The notes under the pieces were generated by a model, which searched no databases, had not been told where the DNA came from, and saw nothing but the letters and a program-made list of their open reading frames with translations. A program made the position numbers and the translations under genes. Below are positions 17,550 through 26,576 of a stretch of DNA of 60,339 bases, piece by piece; positions within the stretch are counted from its first letter, which is position 1; each line of letters begins with the position of its first letter. The DNA is taken from contig NZ_JXAK01000046.1 in assembly GCF_000829455.1 (NCBI RefSeq), positions 1 through 60,339 on the forward strand, in the 5' to 3' direction. The DNA comes from Gordoniibacillus kamchatkensis. Its GTDB lineage: Bacteria > Bacillota > Bacilli > Paenibacillales > NBRC-103111.

Positions 17550-18947
17550 ATGAAGAAGTTATTCCTGCGTTTAGCTGTTTATATATTGATTTTCGTTGTG
17601 TTTATAGGGGGAGTCGGGTTGTATGGCTTTAATCGTCATCAAAAAGATTTTTACTTAAACATCCGCCACGAGCCGGTTCCTTCGCTGCAAGGAGCGAATG
17701 TACCAGAGTACAATCTCAATAAACCTACAGTAGCAGTCGTATTAGCGGATTCAATGATACCAACGGAAGACTTTGATTTTCTTATTCCTTACACACTGTT
17801 GTCGATGACAGATGCTTATAATGTATACGCCGTTGCACCGGACAAAAACGTGAAGTCCTTATCAGGCGGGATTGATGTACTTCCACATTACACTTATAAA
17901 GAACTGGATAACCTATTAAACAAAAGCCCCGATATTATTGTGGTCCCTTATATGCCCATAGTTGATGAACAAAAATATCAACCGACTCGCGAATGGATTA
18001 GGCAACATTCCGGCAGTAAAACCACGACTTTCTTAAGCATTTGTGGCGGGTCTCAAAATCTTGCCGATGCAGGTTTATTAAAAGGGAAATCAGCCACCTC
18101 ACACTGGCAAGTGCTGCCCATATTAATGAAGCAATATCCTGATACCCATTGGAAAGAGGATGTGAGGTATGTTCACGATGGAAATACCTTAACTTCAGCC
18201 GGTCAAAGCGCAGGCATCGATGCAGTACTTCACCTGATCTCTCAGCAACTGGGAGAACCCGTGGCTGCAAAAATATCTAAGGAAATTAGCTATCCTTCTT
18301 ACCGGTTCGTTCAAAATCCAAAGGTGGACCACCCTTTTTACGTGGATCTCAAATTTGCAACCTATTGGTTAAATCTTGGATTCCATTGGAGCAAGAAACA
18401 GATGGGTGTACTTCTGTATAACGGTATGGAAGAACTGGCTCTATCCTCTATATTTGACTCTTATGGAGACACCGGAACGACACAAATCTTGACCGTTTCC
18501 AGTTCGAACGCACCAATTTCTACAAAACATCATCTAAATATACTGGCCAGGCATCAAATATCGAACGCCCCAAAGCTGGACAAAATGATCATACCGGGTG
18601 GCGACGCAAAATCACTGGCCGCAGCAGAAATAAGACTTTGGAGTGAAAAGGGTAATGCGGAAGAGACCCTCCTTATTCATAGTGATTCACCAAACAGATA
18701 TGTATTCGAAGCGCCATTGGAAGATTTAGCTAAACAAGAAGACCTGTTAACTGCCAAGCACGCTGTAAAACGGTTTGAATATCGTGCTAATGGTATCCAT
18801 CTTGAAGGCAAACCGCTGCCACTTGGAACATACAGCGATATGCTGTTAACCGGTTTACTGGCTTTGTTGGTAGCTTTCTATCTAGACAGACAATTCATGA
18901 AAAAGAAGAGAACTTCCAAAGGAATTGATACCTCACTGGAAACCTAA
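17550..18947 (+). CDS. membrane-anchored double DJ-1/PfpI-like protein
   Basis: 465-residue protein with a membrane helix at each end (LAVYILIFVVFIGGVGLYGF near 8-27; MLLTGLLALLVAFYL near the C-terminus). Between them lie two class I glutamine amidotransferase-like (DJ-1/PfpI) halves. The first keeps the nucleophile elbow with Cys165 (FLSICGGSQN) and the following SATSHW segment. The second (about 290-420, KLDKMIIPGGDAKSLAAAE) lacks the Cys. ATG 17550 is preferred over 17526 because ACGAGGAG (17532-17539) fits it. The gene is clearly more AT-rich than its left neighbours, hinting at acquisition. Role unknown; relatives are annotated as ThiJ/PfpI or AraC-type effector-sensing proteins. Confidence 0.8.
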   Translation: MKKLFLRLAVYILIFVVFIGGVGLYGFNRHQKDFYLNIRHEPVPSLQGANVPEYNLNKPTVAVVLADSMIPTEDFDFLIPYTLLSMTDAYNVYAVAPDKNVKSLSGGIDVLPHYTYKELDNLLNKSPDIIVVPYMPIVDEQKYQPTREWIRQHSGSKTTTFLSICGGSQNLADAGLLKGKSATSHWQVLPILMKQYPDTHWKEDVRYVHDGNTLTSAGQSAGIDAVLHLISQQLGEPVAAKISKEISYPSYRFVQNPKVDHPFYVDLKFATYWLNLGFHWSKKQMGVLLYNGMEELALSSIFDSYGDTGTTQILTVSSSNAPISTKHHLNILARHQISNAPKLDKMIIPGGDAKSLAAAEIRLWSEKGNAEETLLIHSDSPNRYVFEAPLEDLAKQEDLLTAKHAVKRFEYRANGIHLEGKPLPLGTYSDMLLTGLLALLVAFYLDRQFMKKKRTSKGIDTSLET

Positions 18948-19288
18948 GAGCATCCGATGATGATGGACGTTTGTGTAGTATGGAAAAAAGTCGCAGCATC
19001 AAGACAACTTGTCAAATGTTTTTTTTCTGGTCATGTTGGAATGAAATCACCTTATTGGCGATCCAAGTATTTGGGTGCTAAACGCGTTGTATAACGATAT
19101 AGCAGTATATGAGTTCCTCTCTTCCCAGCATCCGAAAGGAATTTTGATTAAATATTGGAAAATTCAGATAATAATCGGCCCTATTAAATCTTACGGTGTT
19201 TCAAACGGTTATATGCAGGTTGAGAGGATGACCAATCTATTTTAAACTGGTAGACACCAGGCACAAATCGAATCCTTAAGGAGGTAAT
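18948..19288. other. spacer with a probable promoter
   Basis: No gene seen in this 341-bp AT-rich spacer. A promoter-like pair, TTGATT (19144-19149) and GATAAT (19167-19172) with a 17-bp gap, would serve the small gene at 19289. Nothing else recognisable. Confidence 0.45.
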
Positions 19289-19756
19289 ATGATGAAGATG
19301 CAATGTACTATGACATCTGCAATCGAGTTGCCCTTTTCTGCGATTCATAATTTGATGACGTATCAAGGGTTCAGAAGGATTCGCTTTAACCAGCAATCTG
19401 CATATCGTGCCCGATTTGACGACGCATCTACCAAAAGGTCATACCGATTAACGATTCCGGTTCAAAACCACGATAACATCACTTGCTCCGTCAAGGTTGC
19501 CGATGCATTTTTGGAAGACGGAGGCTCGATTCCCCCCGAGGTCTTTGAAGCCGTGGAATCCAAACTATATGAAGTTGGTGCTTATCTGCAAGATGAGATG
19601 GAAAAACGCAAACCTGATTCCATTGATCCACCGGAACAATCCGGCGGCATGGCGCCCAATATGGAGGAAATGATCAAGCTGGGCAAACAGATGGCCGCTA
19701 TGAAAACAAATCAAGAGCTGCTTGAAGCTAGTATAATTCCGGACCCCATTCAGTAG
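19289..19756 (+). CDS. uncharacterised 155-residue protein
   Basis: Not recognised. ATG 19289 follows a very good AAGGAGG (19278-19284), so it is likely real. The amino-terminal 100 residues look like a compact alpha/beta domain (YQGFRRIRFNQQSAYRARFD; YRLTIPVQNHDNITCSVKVADAFL). The C-terminal part is acidic, helical and Pro/Gly-interrupted (MEEMIKLGKQMAAMKTNQELLEASI). No signal peptide or membrane helix. It lies 86 bp before a small membrane protein gene in the same direction. Confidence 0.65.
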   Translation: MMKMQCTMTSAIELPFSAIHNLMTYQGFRRIRFNQQSAYRARFDDASTKRSYRLTIPVQNHDNITCSVKVADAFLEDGGSIPPEVFEAVESKLYEVGAYLQDEMEKRKPDSIDPPEQSGGMAPNMEEMIKLGKQMAAMKTNQELLEASIIPDPIQ

Positions 19757-19842
19757 GTGCAAATCTTTGAAAAAGTGCCTGGTAATGAATTCCGAGATAA
19801 CGAATCCTGAATGCAAATATTTGCCTAAGGTGGTGTTTTCTC

Positions 19843-20157
19843 ATGGAAATCAGTATTATGCTGCTGGGCATCGTTTTGTTAGGTGCTTGGCTGGTTATGA
19901 GAAGCAAGAGGTGGAAAACGTTGATGACGGCTACAGGCCCGAACGCGGAGGAGCTGGAAGCGAAGTATGCGCATCTGAAGTCGAATAAAGTCAAATGCAA
20001 GCTGGTCATGGACGCAAGTCCGGTTGCCGATACGGGCATCATTCCTGCCGCCGATGTGAATCCCGGCGAGGCGGGAACGTTGATCAAGCTGAAGGTGCAT
20101 CAAAAGGATTTGGAGCAGGCCAAGGAGCTGTTGGAGGATTTCCTGGAAGCCGTATAA
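19843..20157 (+). CDS. small membrane protein with a DUF2007-like domain
   Basis: 104 residues: one amino-terminal membrane helix (ISIMLLGIVLLGAWLVM) followed by a soluble domain. Its strand-helix pattern (VKCKLVMDAS ... TLIKLKVHQKDLEQAKELLEDF) resembles the putative signal-transducing DUF2007 fold; this is a weak match by eye. AAGGTGG lies upstream of ATG 19843. A terminator follows directly, ending the short 19.3-20.2 kb unit. Confidence 0.65.
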   Translation: MEISIMLLGIVLLGAWLVMRSKRWKTLMTATGPNAEELEAKYAHLKSNKVKCKLVMDASPVADTGIIPAADVNPGEAGTLIKLKVHQKDLEQAKELLEDFLEAV

Positions 20158-20173
20158 CATAGACGCGATGTTG

Positions 20174-20198
20174 AGGAGCTCTGCTAGAGCTCCTTTTT
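20174..20198 (+). terminator. intrinsic terminator
   Basis: Perfect nine-pair hairpin AGGAGCTCT / AGAGCTCCT with a three-base loop, followed by a run of T residues, 16 bp after the stop of the small membrane protein gene. Confidence 0.88.
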
Positions 20199-20577
20199 CA
20201 TTGCATCATGTTTAAAATTCGAAGAGCGGACATAAATGATCTTGAGTTCTCGGTTCAATTCGACTTGAAATGCTAAAGAGTTTTCAGGGTTAATTGATAA
20301 GGACCATGGACTAAGCGACGGAGACGATAGTTAAAACATCGAAAAGAGTGCCGCGCGGCACCCATCAGACTTCGCTAACGAATTATTTCCTCAAGTTCGT
20401 TTCGTAATATTAGTGGCTTTGATGAGATCGTATAATTCACGATCCCTCATTTAATTTATGTTTTAAGAATACGTTTGAGTGCAGGAGCTATTTTCGTTGT
20501 TAAAGCCATCTCCGAGGAGCAGATATACCAGCTACTTTTTCTGGTCATTGAAGTAACGGTTTCAATGTAAGAATTTC
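20199..20577. other. gene-free spacer
   Basis: About 380 AT-rich bases with no convincing gene. The only feature is a 14-bp perfect palindrome, GTGCCGCGCGGCAC (20348-20361), with no T-run after it, so not a terminator. It may be a remnant of older sequence. Confidence 0.45.
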
Positions 20578-20633
20578 TTGACACTATATGAAGGAGATCT
20601 TACAATTTAACTATTCAATAAAACAATTGAATA
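20578..20633 (+). promoter_or_regulatory. promoter and ArsR-type operator of the rhodanese-regulator operon
   Basis: Near-consensus promoter TTGACA (20578-20583), 17 bp, TACAAT (20601-20606). Just downstream, over the expected start of transcription, is a perfect inverted repeat TATTCAAT (20612-20619), 6 bp, ATTGAATA (20626-20633). An AT-rich imperfect dyad at this place is what ArsR-family repressors use, so self-repression by the next gene is very likely. Confidence 0.78.
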
Positions 20634-20650
20634 TTTGAGGTGTCACTCTA

Positions 20651-21316
20651 ATGAATATGGAACGAACATGGAAAGATCAATTATATCAGGAATTTGCTCG
20701 TATCGGTAAATGTTTATCCAGTCCTAAACGCTTGGAATTGCTTGATTTGCTTTCTCAAGGCCCGAAATCTGTAGATCAGCTTGCTAAATTAACAGGGATG
20801 ACTGTTGCGAATGTGTCACAACACTTACAAACGTTGCATGAATCTAGACTGGTTCGGTCTCACAAACAAGGTAACTTTGTGATATACGATATTGCTGAAC
20901 TTTCTGTGGCCGATTTCATGGTGTCACTACATCGTCTCAGTGAAAAGCAACTAGTAGAAGTTCAGAAGCTTAAATCCGAAATCTTGCTAAACCATGTAAG
21001 TATGGAGCCTATAGGTTTAGAAAGGCTCCTCAAACGGATGGAAAGAGGCGAAGTTGTATTATTGGATGTCCGACCAGAAGATGAATATGCTTCGGGCCAT
21101 ATTCCAGGCGCGATATCTATACCTATGGAAGAACTCGAGAAGCATCTAGCGTCCTTACCAGCGGATAAAGAAATAGTGGCTTATTGCAGAGGACCCTATT
21201 GTCTAATGTCTGCGCAAGCCGTTGAAATCTTAAAAAGCAAGGGAATCAAAGCCTCTCGTTTAGAGGAAGGCGTTCACGAATGGAAACGTTTTGTGGAACA
21301 TTCATCAAAGTTCTGA
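20651..21316 (+). CDS. ArsR-family regulator fused to a rhodanese domain
   Basis: 221 residues. The amino-terminal half (about 10-95) is an ArsR winged helix (SSPKRLELLDLLSQGPKSVDQL, TVANVSQHLQTLHESRLVRS). The C-terminal half (about 120-215) is a rhodanese domain with LLDVRPEDEYASGHIPGA and a complete active-site loop C179-R-G-P-Y-C184. The two Cys of that loop could sense reactive sulfur, metal or oxidants and release the repressor. The gene is preceded by a strong promoter with a matching dyad and followed 44 bp later by an MFS exporter gene, its probable target. This fusion class is known in Firmicutes; the inducer here is unknown. Confidence 0.92.
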   Translation: MNMERTWKDQLYQEFARIGKCLSSPKRLELLDLLSQGPKSVDQLAKLTGMTVANVSQHLQTLHESRLVRSHKQGNFVIYDIAELSVADFMVSLHRLSEKQLVEVQKLKSEILLNHVSMEPIGLERLLKRMERGEVVLLDVRPEDEYASGHIPGAISIPMEELEKHLASLPADKEIVAYCRGPYCLMSAQAVEILKSKGIKASRLEEGVHEWKRFVEHSSKF

Positions 21317-21360
21317 CTTTTAGAGGAGTCAATAAACAATTAGAAAGGTGGTTCTAAGCG

Positions 21361-22671
21361 ATGACGCATGAACCCCAAAAAATAGACAGATTGATTCAAC
21401 AACACATTGTTTCCCCGGATTTGCTGAGGAAACTATATAAGCGTTCTCTATTCATAGTAGTCCTATCCCAAATTTTCGGAGGTGCAGGTCTTGCTGCTGG
21501 TGTGACGGTCGGCGCGCTTCTTGCTCAAGAGATGTTGGGAACCGAAAGTTTTGCAGGTGTTCCTGCTGCTTTGTTAACCCTTGGCTCGGCTGCTGCCGCC
21601 TTGCTGGTAGGCCGACTTTCAGAACATTACGGACGAAGGTTAGGGCTTGCTGCAGGATTCTTCGCAGGTGGGCTTGGTGCATTAGGGGTAATATTGGCTG
21701 CAGTAAGTAATAGCGTTGTGCTTCTGTTCATATCGCTGCTCATCTACGGTGCAGGAACGGCAACGAACCTGCAAGCCCGTTATGCTGGAACAGACTTAGC
21801 TAAACCTAATCAACGGGCTAGAGCAATTAGTATTGCTATGGTCTCGACCACATTAGGCGCAGTTGTAGGCCCTAATATGGTAGAGGTAACGGGTGATTTC
21901 GCTACTGCCATCGGGGTTCCAGCGCTTGCTGGCCCGTTTATCCTAGCTGCTGCAGCGTTTATTCTTGCAGGAATGGTCTTCTTTATTTTTCTGCGGCCCG
22001 ATCCATACGTCGTTGCAAAGGCTGTGTTTGAATCACAACAATCTTTGGAACAGGAAGTAGAAAAAGGCAAAACGGTTCGTAAAGGCAGTAACAGGGGCCT
22101 TGTTGTAGGAGCAACAGTAATGATTTTAACCCAAATCGTTATGGTTGCAATAATGACAATGACTCCAATCCACATGAAACATCACGGTCATAGCTTGGCA
22201 GATGTAGGATTAGTGATTGGTATTCATATAGGCTCCATGTATTTCCCTTCGCTCATTACAGGCGTACTGGTTGATAAAATCGGTCGTACAGCCATGTCAA
22301 TTGCTTCGGGGAGCGTATTATTGCTTGCAGGTATTACAGCTGCAGCGGCTCCTCCGGATTCTATGCTGGTCCTGGTTCTTGCTCTATCGCTGTTGGGAAT
22401 CGGTTGGAATTTGGGCTTAATCAGTGGGACAGCAATCATCGTAGATGCAACTGATCCAACAACACGTGCAAAAACTCAAGGAACAATCGATGTGTTGATA
22501 GCACTCGCTGGGGCCTCGGGTGGAGCGCTATCCGGTCTGGTTGTCGCTCATTCAAGTTATGCGATATTGTCGCTTGCTGGCGGAGGTCTGGCCCTTTTAC
22601 TTGTACCTGTGGTTATATGGTCTCGAAGCAAATCAACTGTACAAAATGTTTCATTGAACTCTCAGGCTTAG
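21361..22671 (+). CDS. MFS transporter of the rhodanese-regulator operon
   Basis: 436-residue, 12-helix major facilitator protein. Signature loop GRLSEHYGRRLGL follows helix 2; the central loop (SQQSLEQEVEKGKTVRKGSN) is charged. ATG 21361 has AGGTGG about 10 bases before it. Co-transcribed with the ArsR-rhodanese gene (44 bp gap) and closed by a terminator, so it is probably induced by the signal that regulator senses and exports the compound concerned. Base composition is AT-rich like the rest of this block. Confidence 0.9.
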   Translation: MTHEPQKIDRLIQQHIVSPDLLRKLYKRSLFIVVLSQIFGGAGLAAGVTVGALLAQEMLGTESFAGVPAALLTLGSAAAALLVGRLSEHYGRRLGLAAGFFAGGLGALGVILAAVSNSVVLLFISLLIYGAGTATNLQARYAGTDLAKPNQRARAISIAMVSTTLGAVVGPNMVEVTGDFATAIGVPALAGPFILAAAAFILAGMVFFIFLRPDPYVVAKAVFESQQSLEQEVEKGKTVRKGSNRGLVVGATVMILTQIVMVAIMTMTPIHMKHHGHSLADVGLVIGIHIGSMYFPSLITGVLVDKIGRTAMSIASGSVLLLAGITAAAAPPDSMLVLVLALSLLGIGWNLGLISGTAIIVDATDPTTRAKTQGTIDVLIALAGASGGALSGLVVAHSSYAILSLAGGGLALLLVPVVIWSRSKSTVQNVSLNSQA

Positions 22672-22694
22672 GGCTGCTGCTGCAGCTCTTTTTT
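22670..22694 (+). terminator. intrinsic terminator
   Basis: AGGGCTGC / GCAGCTCT hairpin (one G-T pair) with a four-base loop and a T-run, overlapping the stop codon region of the MFS gene. Confidence 0.8.
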
Positions 22695-22768
22695 GTTTAT
22701 CACTATTTGCAGCATTTCCTTACCGAGAGTTCTTTGAAGCACTTCCTTGCCGTCATGGCAATTATTTT

Positions 22769-22851
22769 GTAAATAAACACATCGCGACTGTAAATTAACA
22801 CATATTTCCACATGACAGACCTCAGTATAATAATTTGTGGAAACGGTTACA
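22769..22851 (+). promoter_or_regulatory. regulon promoter A with paired activator sites and a cre site
   Basis: Two near-identical direct repeats, GTAAATAAACACAT (22769-22782) and GTAAATTAACACAT (22790-22803), are 21 bp apart. The second begins 36 bp before a perfect -10, TATAAT (22826-22831); no -35 hexamer is present, as expected for an activator-dependent promoter. Seven bases after the -10 is TGGAAACGGTTACA (22838-22851), which matches the CcpA cre consensus TGNAARCGNWNNCA at every fixed position. So the following beta-helix operon should be activated by an AraC-type regulator and repressed by preferred carbon sources. Same layout recurs at 29911, 31662 and 55482. Confidence 0.78.
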
Positions 22852-22892
22852 AATCGTTCCGCAACGCAACGTTACGATGAAAGGTGCGATGG

Positions 22893-25800
22893 ATGATGAA
22901 AAAGTGGTGGCGGACGGCGCGAATCGGCATCGCGGCGTTCCTATGCTCGCTGCAGATGTTTGGCGTGAGCATGGCTGGACAAGCTGCGGCAGCCGTGCAG
23001 GAAGCGAATCTCGCGCTGAACCGGGCGGCTGACGCCAGCAGTGCAGTTGGCGGCGCGGCAGCCGGCAATGCCGTGGACGGCAATTCGGCTACGTATTGGC
23101 AGCCGACTGCGGCGGATCGTACGGATATGTCGGTATGGATTTCCGTCAATTTGGGGCAGCCGCAAACGTTCAACAAAATTACGCTGAGCTTGAACAGAGT
23201 CGATAACCTGGCCAATTATATGGTTTATGTATCGGGCGACGGTGCGAACTGGACGCCGTATTACACCAAAAGCGCCGGCTTGAAGACGTCCGATACGGAA
23301 ATTCGCGATCAAGCCGCAACGTCCCAGTATGTGAAAATCGAGTTCAATCTGAGCAAAAATTTGAATTTGCAGCTGTATGAGCTGGGCATTTTTCACGCGG
23401 AAAGCAGCCAGGTGCCGGCGAATTTGCAGCGCATTTATTTTGTCGACGGTCAAGGCCGCGAATACGCGAATAACGCCGACGTCGGCATGCATGTGGGCAC
23501 ATCACTGCAGCTGCGCGTCAAAGGGCAGCTAAGCACGGGCGAAGAGGTCGATTTGAACAGCGTGCCGCGCACGTTCGCCACCCCCGCGAAAAACGTCAGC
23601 ATCGATGCCGGCGGCACGGTCCAGACCGTTCAGACCGGCGCGGCGATGATTACCGCCCAGATCGACGTGCCGGGCGGAGCGAAGCTGGCGACCGGCTATT
23701 TGTGGGTCGTCGTGCGGGATCCGAACGAATTTACGGACGAGTCTTACGTGGCGAATTCGACTCTCAGCCATCCTCGAATGAAGATCGACATCGGACAGCC
23801 GGCTGTCATCCAGCCGGGAGACGTATATCCGTCCGTATCGGTCAGCTCGAACGTTTACGGCACCGTCAGCGCCGCCGTTTATTTGGATGGCAGCCCCGGT
23901 AGTCCCGGCGGCCCCGACGGTCCTGCAGTGGCGCAGCTGCCGCCTGCGCCGATCGGCAAAGGCGAAACGAAGCTGTTGTCGTTCCCCGGCTCGGTCCACG
24001 CGGCAGGCCAGTACGTGATCCGTATGACGATAGAGCAGCCCGGCAAGCCTGCGGCTTATGACGCATTTTATTTCACGGCGATGGATCCGGCATCGGTCCC
24101 GCCGCATCAAAGCGCTGTCGCTTTTTTGAATGCGCAAGGGAGCATGCAGTACGTTCCGGATTACAAAGGGAACCGGGTGCTCGACTTCTCGAACAGCGGC
24201 TACATGGGCGGCGGGGTGAAAATCCCGAGCGTACCGGCGGTGAAAACGATCCAGCCGGTTGACGGCGACAATACGGCTGCGATCCAGGCGGCCATCGACG
24301 AAGTGTCGCAAATGCCGCCGCAGGCGAATGGCTTCCGCGGTACGCTGCTGCTGAAGAAGGGGACGTATCCGGTGAGCGGCACGCTTCACATCAACACCGG
24401 CGGCGTCGTTTTGCGCGGGGAAGGGAATGGCGCTGACGGCACGGTCCTGTACGGCACCGGCACTAAAGCGCGAAACCTCATCGAAATAGGGTCCACAACC
24501 GGGCCGGCAGCCGACTCCTCCTCCGCCGTGGAAGTAACCGATCTGTACGTGCCGTCAGGAGCGCGCTCGTTCCACGTCAAAGACGCCTCGGCCTATAACG
24601 TCGGTGACACGGTTATGGTACGAAGAGCGGGGAACAGCCGCTGGATTACCGAAATCGGCATGGATCACATTTATATGCGGCCCGGCAGCGTCACTACGAC
24701 TCAGTGGTCGGCGTTTAATCTCGATTTCGACCGGGTTATTACCGCCATCGACAGAACGAACAACGTCGTGACGGTCGATGCGCCGCTCGCGAACGCCATC
24801 GACCGCAAATGGGGCGGCGGCATGCTGCTGAAATACAGCGATCCGTCCCGCATTCAGCAAGTGGGCGTGGAATTCATCCGGGCGGACTCCGACTTCGATA
24901 AGAGTGTCATCAGCACGGTGATGGACAACGATACGACCGATCCGTATTATTCGGACGAGAACCATGCGGAGCGGTTCATCGTGTTCAACAGCGTCAAGAA
25001 CGGCTGGGTGCGCAATGTGAGCGCCTACCATATGGCTTACTCGCTCGTGCAAATGGGCCGCAGCGCCAAATGGATCACGGTGCAGGACAGCAGCTCCTAC
25101 GATATGGTCAGCATCATTACCGGCGGGCGGCGCTACGTCATCCATTATATGGGCCAGTTATGCTTCGCGCAGCGCATCCATGTGGAGACCGCCCGTCATG
25201 CGTTCGTTGTCGACAGCCGCGTTCCGGGGCCGAACGTGGCGCTGGAGAGCGACGCAGTCCAAAACTACAACACAAGCGAGCCGCATCACCGCTGGTCCGT
25301 GGGCGGGCTTTTCGACAATATTAAAGCTCCGATTTCGATTCGGGACCGCGCCTGGCTGGGCAGCGGACACGGCTGGGCGGGCGCGAACTACGTGACCTGG
25401 AACACCGAGGGCGAGCTTACGTCGCAGCAGCCTCCGACCGCGCAAAATTACGCAATCGGCCACACCGGCCGGGTCGTCCCGGGGCTCGTGCCGGACGACT
25501 ACGATACCCGTCCGCGCCAAGACGCATACTGGGATCATTACGGCGAGCACGTCGGTCCGGCCAGCTTGTACAAGCAGCAGTTGAAAGAGCGGCTTGGCGA
25601 GCAAGCGGTGGCGAACATCGCCGAAGGCGCTCCGTCCATCGCTTTAAACGGGGACAATCCGTTCTACGTGGAAGCCGGCACGCCGTACGCCGATCCGGGA
25701 GCGACCGCGCAAGATTTGCTCGGACAGGACATCACGAACCAAATTACGGTAACGGGACAAGCAGATAGCGGCAAGATAGGCTATTATCCGGTCGCGTACA

Positions 25801-26552
25801 GCGTCACCGACATGAGCGGACAAACGGCTGCCGTAACTCGTGCGGTGTACGTTCGGGATACGACGCCTCCGGTCATTCAGCTAAGCGGGGACGCCTTTGT
25901 GGTGACGAAGGCGAAAAAACCTTACGTCGATCCGGGAGCGGCTGCCACCGACAGCTATGACGGCGATCTCGCCGGGCGCATCCGGGTTACCGGCACCGTC
26001 AATACGCAGGAGCCGGGCTTGTACACGCTTCGTTACAACGTGCAAGACAGCTCGGGGAATGCCGCCGCAGAAGTGAAGCGATACGTGCTCGTCAGAAACG
26101 GCAACGCGCCGTTCCCGCTTCCGCCCGGGATCGATCCGATGAAAGAAATTATTAAGCGGGAAGATCCGTCAACCGTCATCATCGATATGGAAAAACTGCT
26201 TATTTGGCTCCATGCGTATCCTGACATTTACCGGGATGTAGAGGTTGCGGTACCGGCAAGCGGCAAAGACTTTACCGTCAAGCTGCCGGCCGAGGCTGTA
26301 AGCGAGCTCGTCTCGGCCAATACGGCGGCGGGCTTGGTCGTTGCGGGGAAAGAGACGGCGTACCGGCTGCCGCTCGACGAGCTGAAGCTGGACCAAATCG
26401 CCGCAGCTTTGCATGCGCAGGTGAAGGACGTCGTCATCATGATCGTCATACATCCGCTGAAGCAATCTTCCTCTGCCGCCGAGTTTCGCGTCACCGCTTC
26501 CGCCGGCGGCAATAGCATCAAACTGCCGGGGCTGGGGAGCATCGTAAACTAA
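22893..26552 (+). CDS. secreted beta-helix protein with discoidin and Ig-like domains
   Basis: 1219 residues. A signal peptide ends near residue 34 (AGQAAAA). Then comes an F5/8-type-C (discoidin) domain at about 38-165 (NLALNRAADASSAVGG ... LQLYELGIF). A pectate-lyase-3/GH55-type right-handed beta-helix follows at about 430-880, opening with DGDNTAAIQAAIDEV and GTLLLKKGTYPVSGTLHI. Two DUF5011-like Ig domains at about 912-1069 carry PSIALNGDNPFYVEAGTPYADPG and the repeat PPVIQLSGDA. ATG 22893 follows AAAGGTG (22880-22886); GTG 22884 is less likely. Predicted to bind and cut an extracellular polysaccharide. The catalytic family cannot be named by eye; a lyase or glycosidase are both possible. 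First gene of a two-gene operon. Confidence 0.85.
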   Translation: MMKKWWRTARIGIAAFLCSLQMFGVSMAGQAAAAVQEANLALNRAADASSAVGGAAAGNAVDGNSATYWQPTAADRTDMSVWISVNLGQPQTFNKITLSLNRVDNLANYMVYVSGDGANWTPYYTKSAGLKTSDTEIRDQAATSQYVKIEFNLSKNLNLQLYELGIFHAESSQVPANLQRIYFVDGQGREYANNADVGMHVGTSLQLRVKGQLSTGEEVDLNSVPRTFATPAKNVSIDAGGTVQTVQTGAAMITAQIDVPGGAKLATGYLWVVVRDPNEFTDESYVANSTLSHPRMKIDIGQPAVIQPGDVYPSVSVSSNVYGTVSAAVYLDGSPGSPGGPDGPAVAQLPPAPIGKGETKLLSFPGSVHAAGQYVIRMTIEQPGKPAAYDAFYFTAMDPASVPPHQSAVAFLNAQGSMQYVPDYKGNRVLDFSNSGYMGGGVKIPSVPAVKTIQPVDGDNTAAIQAAIDEVSQMPPQANGFRGTLLLKKGTYPVSGTLHINTGGVVLRGEGNGADGTVLYGTGTKARNLIEIGSTTGPAADSSSAVEVTDLYVPSGARSFHVKDASAYNVGDTVMVRRAGNSRWITEIGMDHIYMRPGSVTTTQWSAFNLDFDRVITAIDRTNNVVTVDAPLANAIDRKWGGGMLLKYSDPSRIQQVGVEFIRADSDFDKSVISTVMDNDTTDPYYSDENHAERFIVFNSVKNGWVRNVSAYHMAYSLVQMGRSAKWITVQDSSSYDMVSIITGGRRYVIHYMGQLCFAQRIHVETARHAFVVDSRVPGPNVALESDAVQNYNTSEPHHRWSVGGLFDNIKAPISIRDRAWLGSGHGWAGANYVTWNTEGELTSQQPPTAQNYAIGHTGRVVPGLVPDDYDTRPRQDAYWDHYGEHVGPASLYKQQLKERLGEQAVANIAEGAPSIALNGDNPFYVEAGTPYADPGATAQDLLGQDITNQITVTGQADSGKIGYYPVAYSVTDMSGQTAAVTRAVYVRDTTPPVIQLSGDAFVVTKAKKPYVDPGAAATDSYDGDLAGRIRVTGTVNTQEPGLYTLRYNVQDSSGNAAAEVKRYVLVRNGNAPFPLPPGIDPMKEIIKREDPSTVIIDMEKLLIWLHAYPDIYRDVEVAVPASGKDFTVKLPAEAVSELVSANTAAGLVVAGKETAYRLPLDELKLDQIAAALHAQVKDVVIMIVIHPLKQSSSAAEFRVTASAGGNSIKLPGLGSIVN

Positions 26553-26576
26553 TACGGCCGAGTGCGAGGTGAGAGC

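Noticed and set aside
20348-20361. GTGCCGCGCGGCAC palindrome as a terminator
   Set aside because: No T-run follows, and it lies 150 bp beyond a proper terminator.
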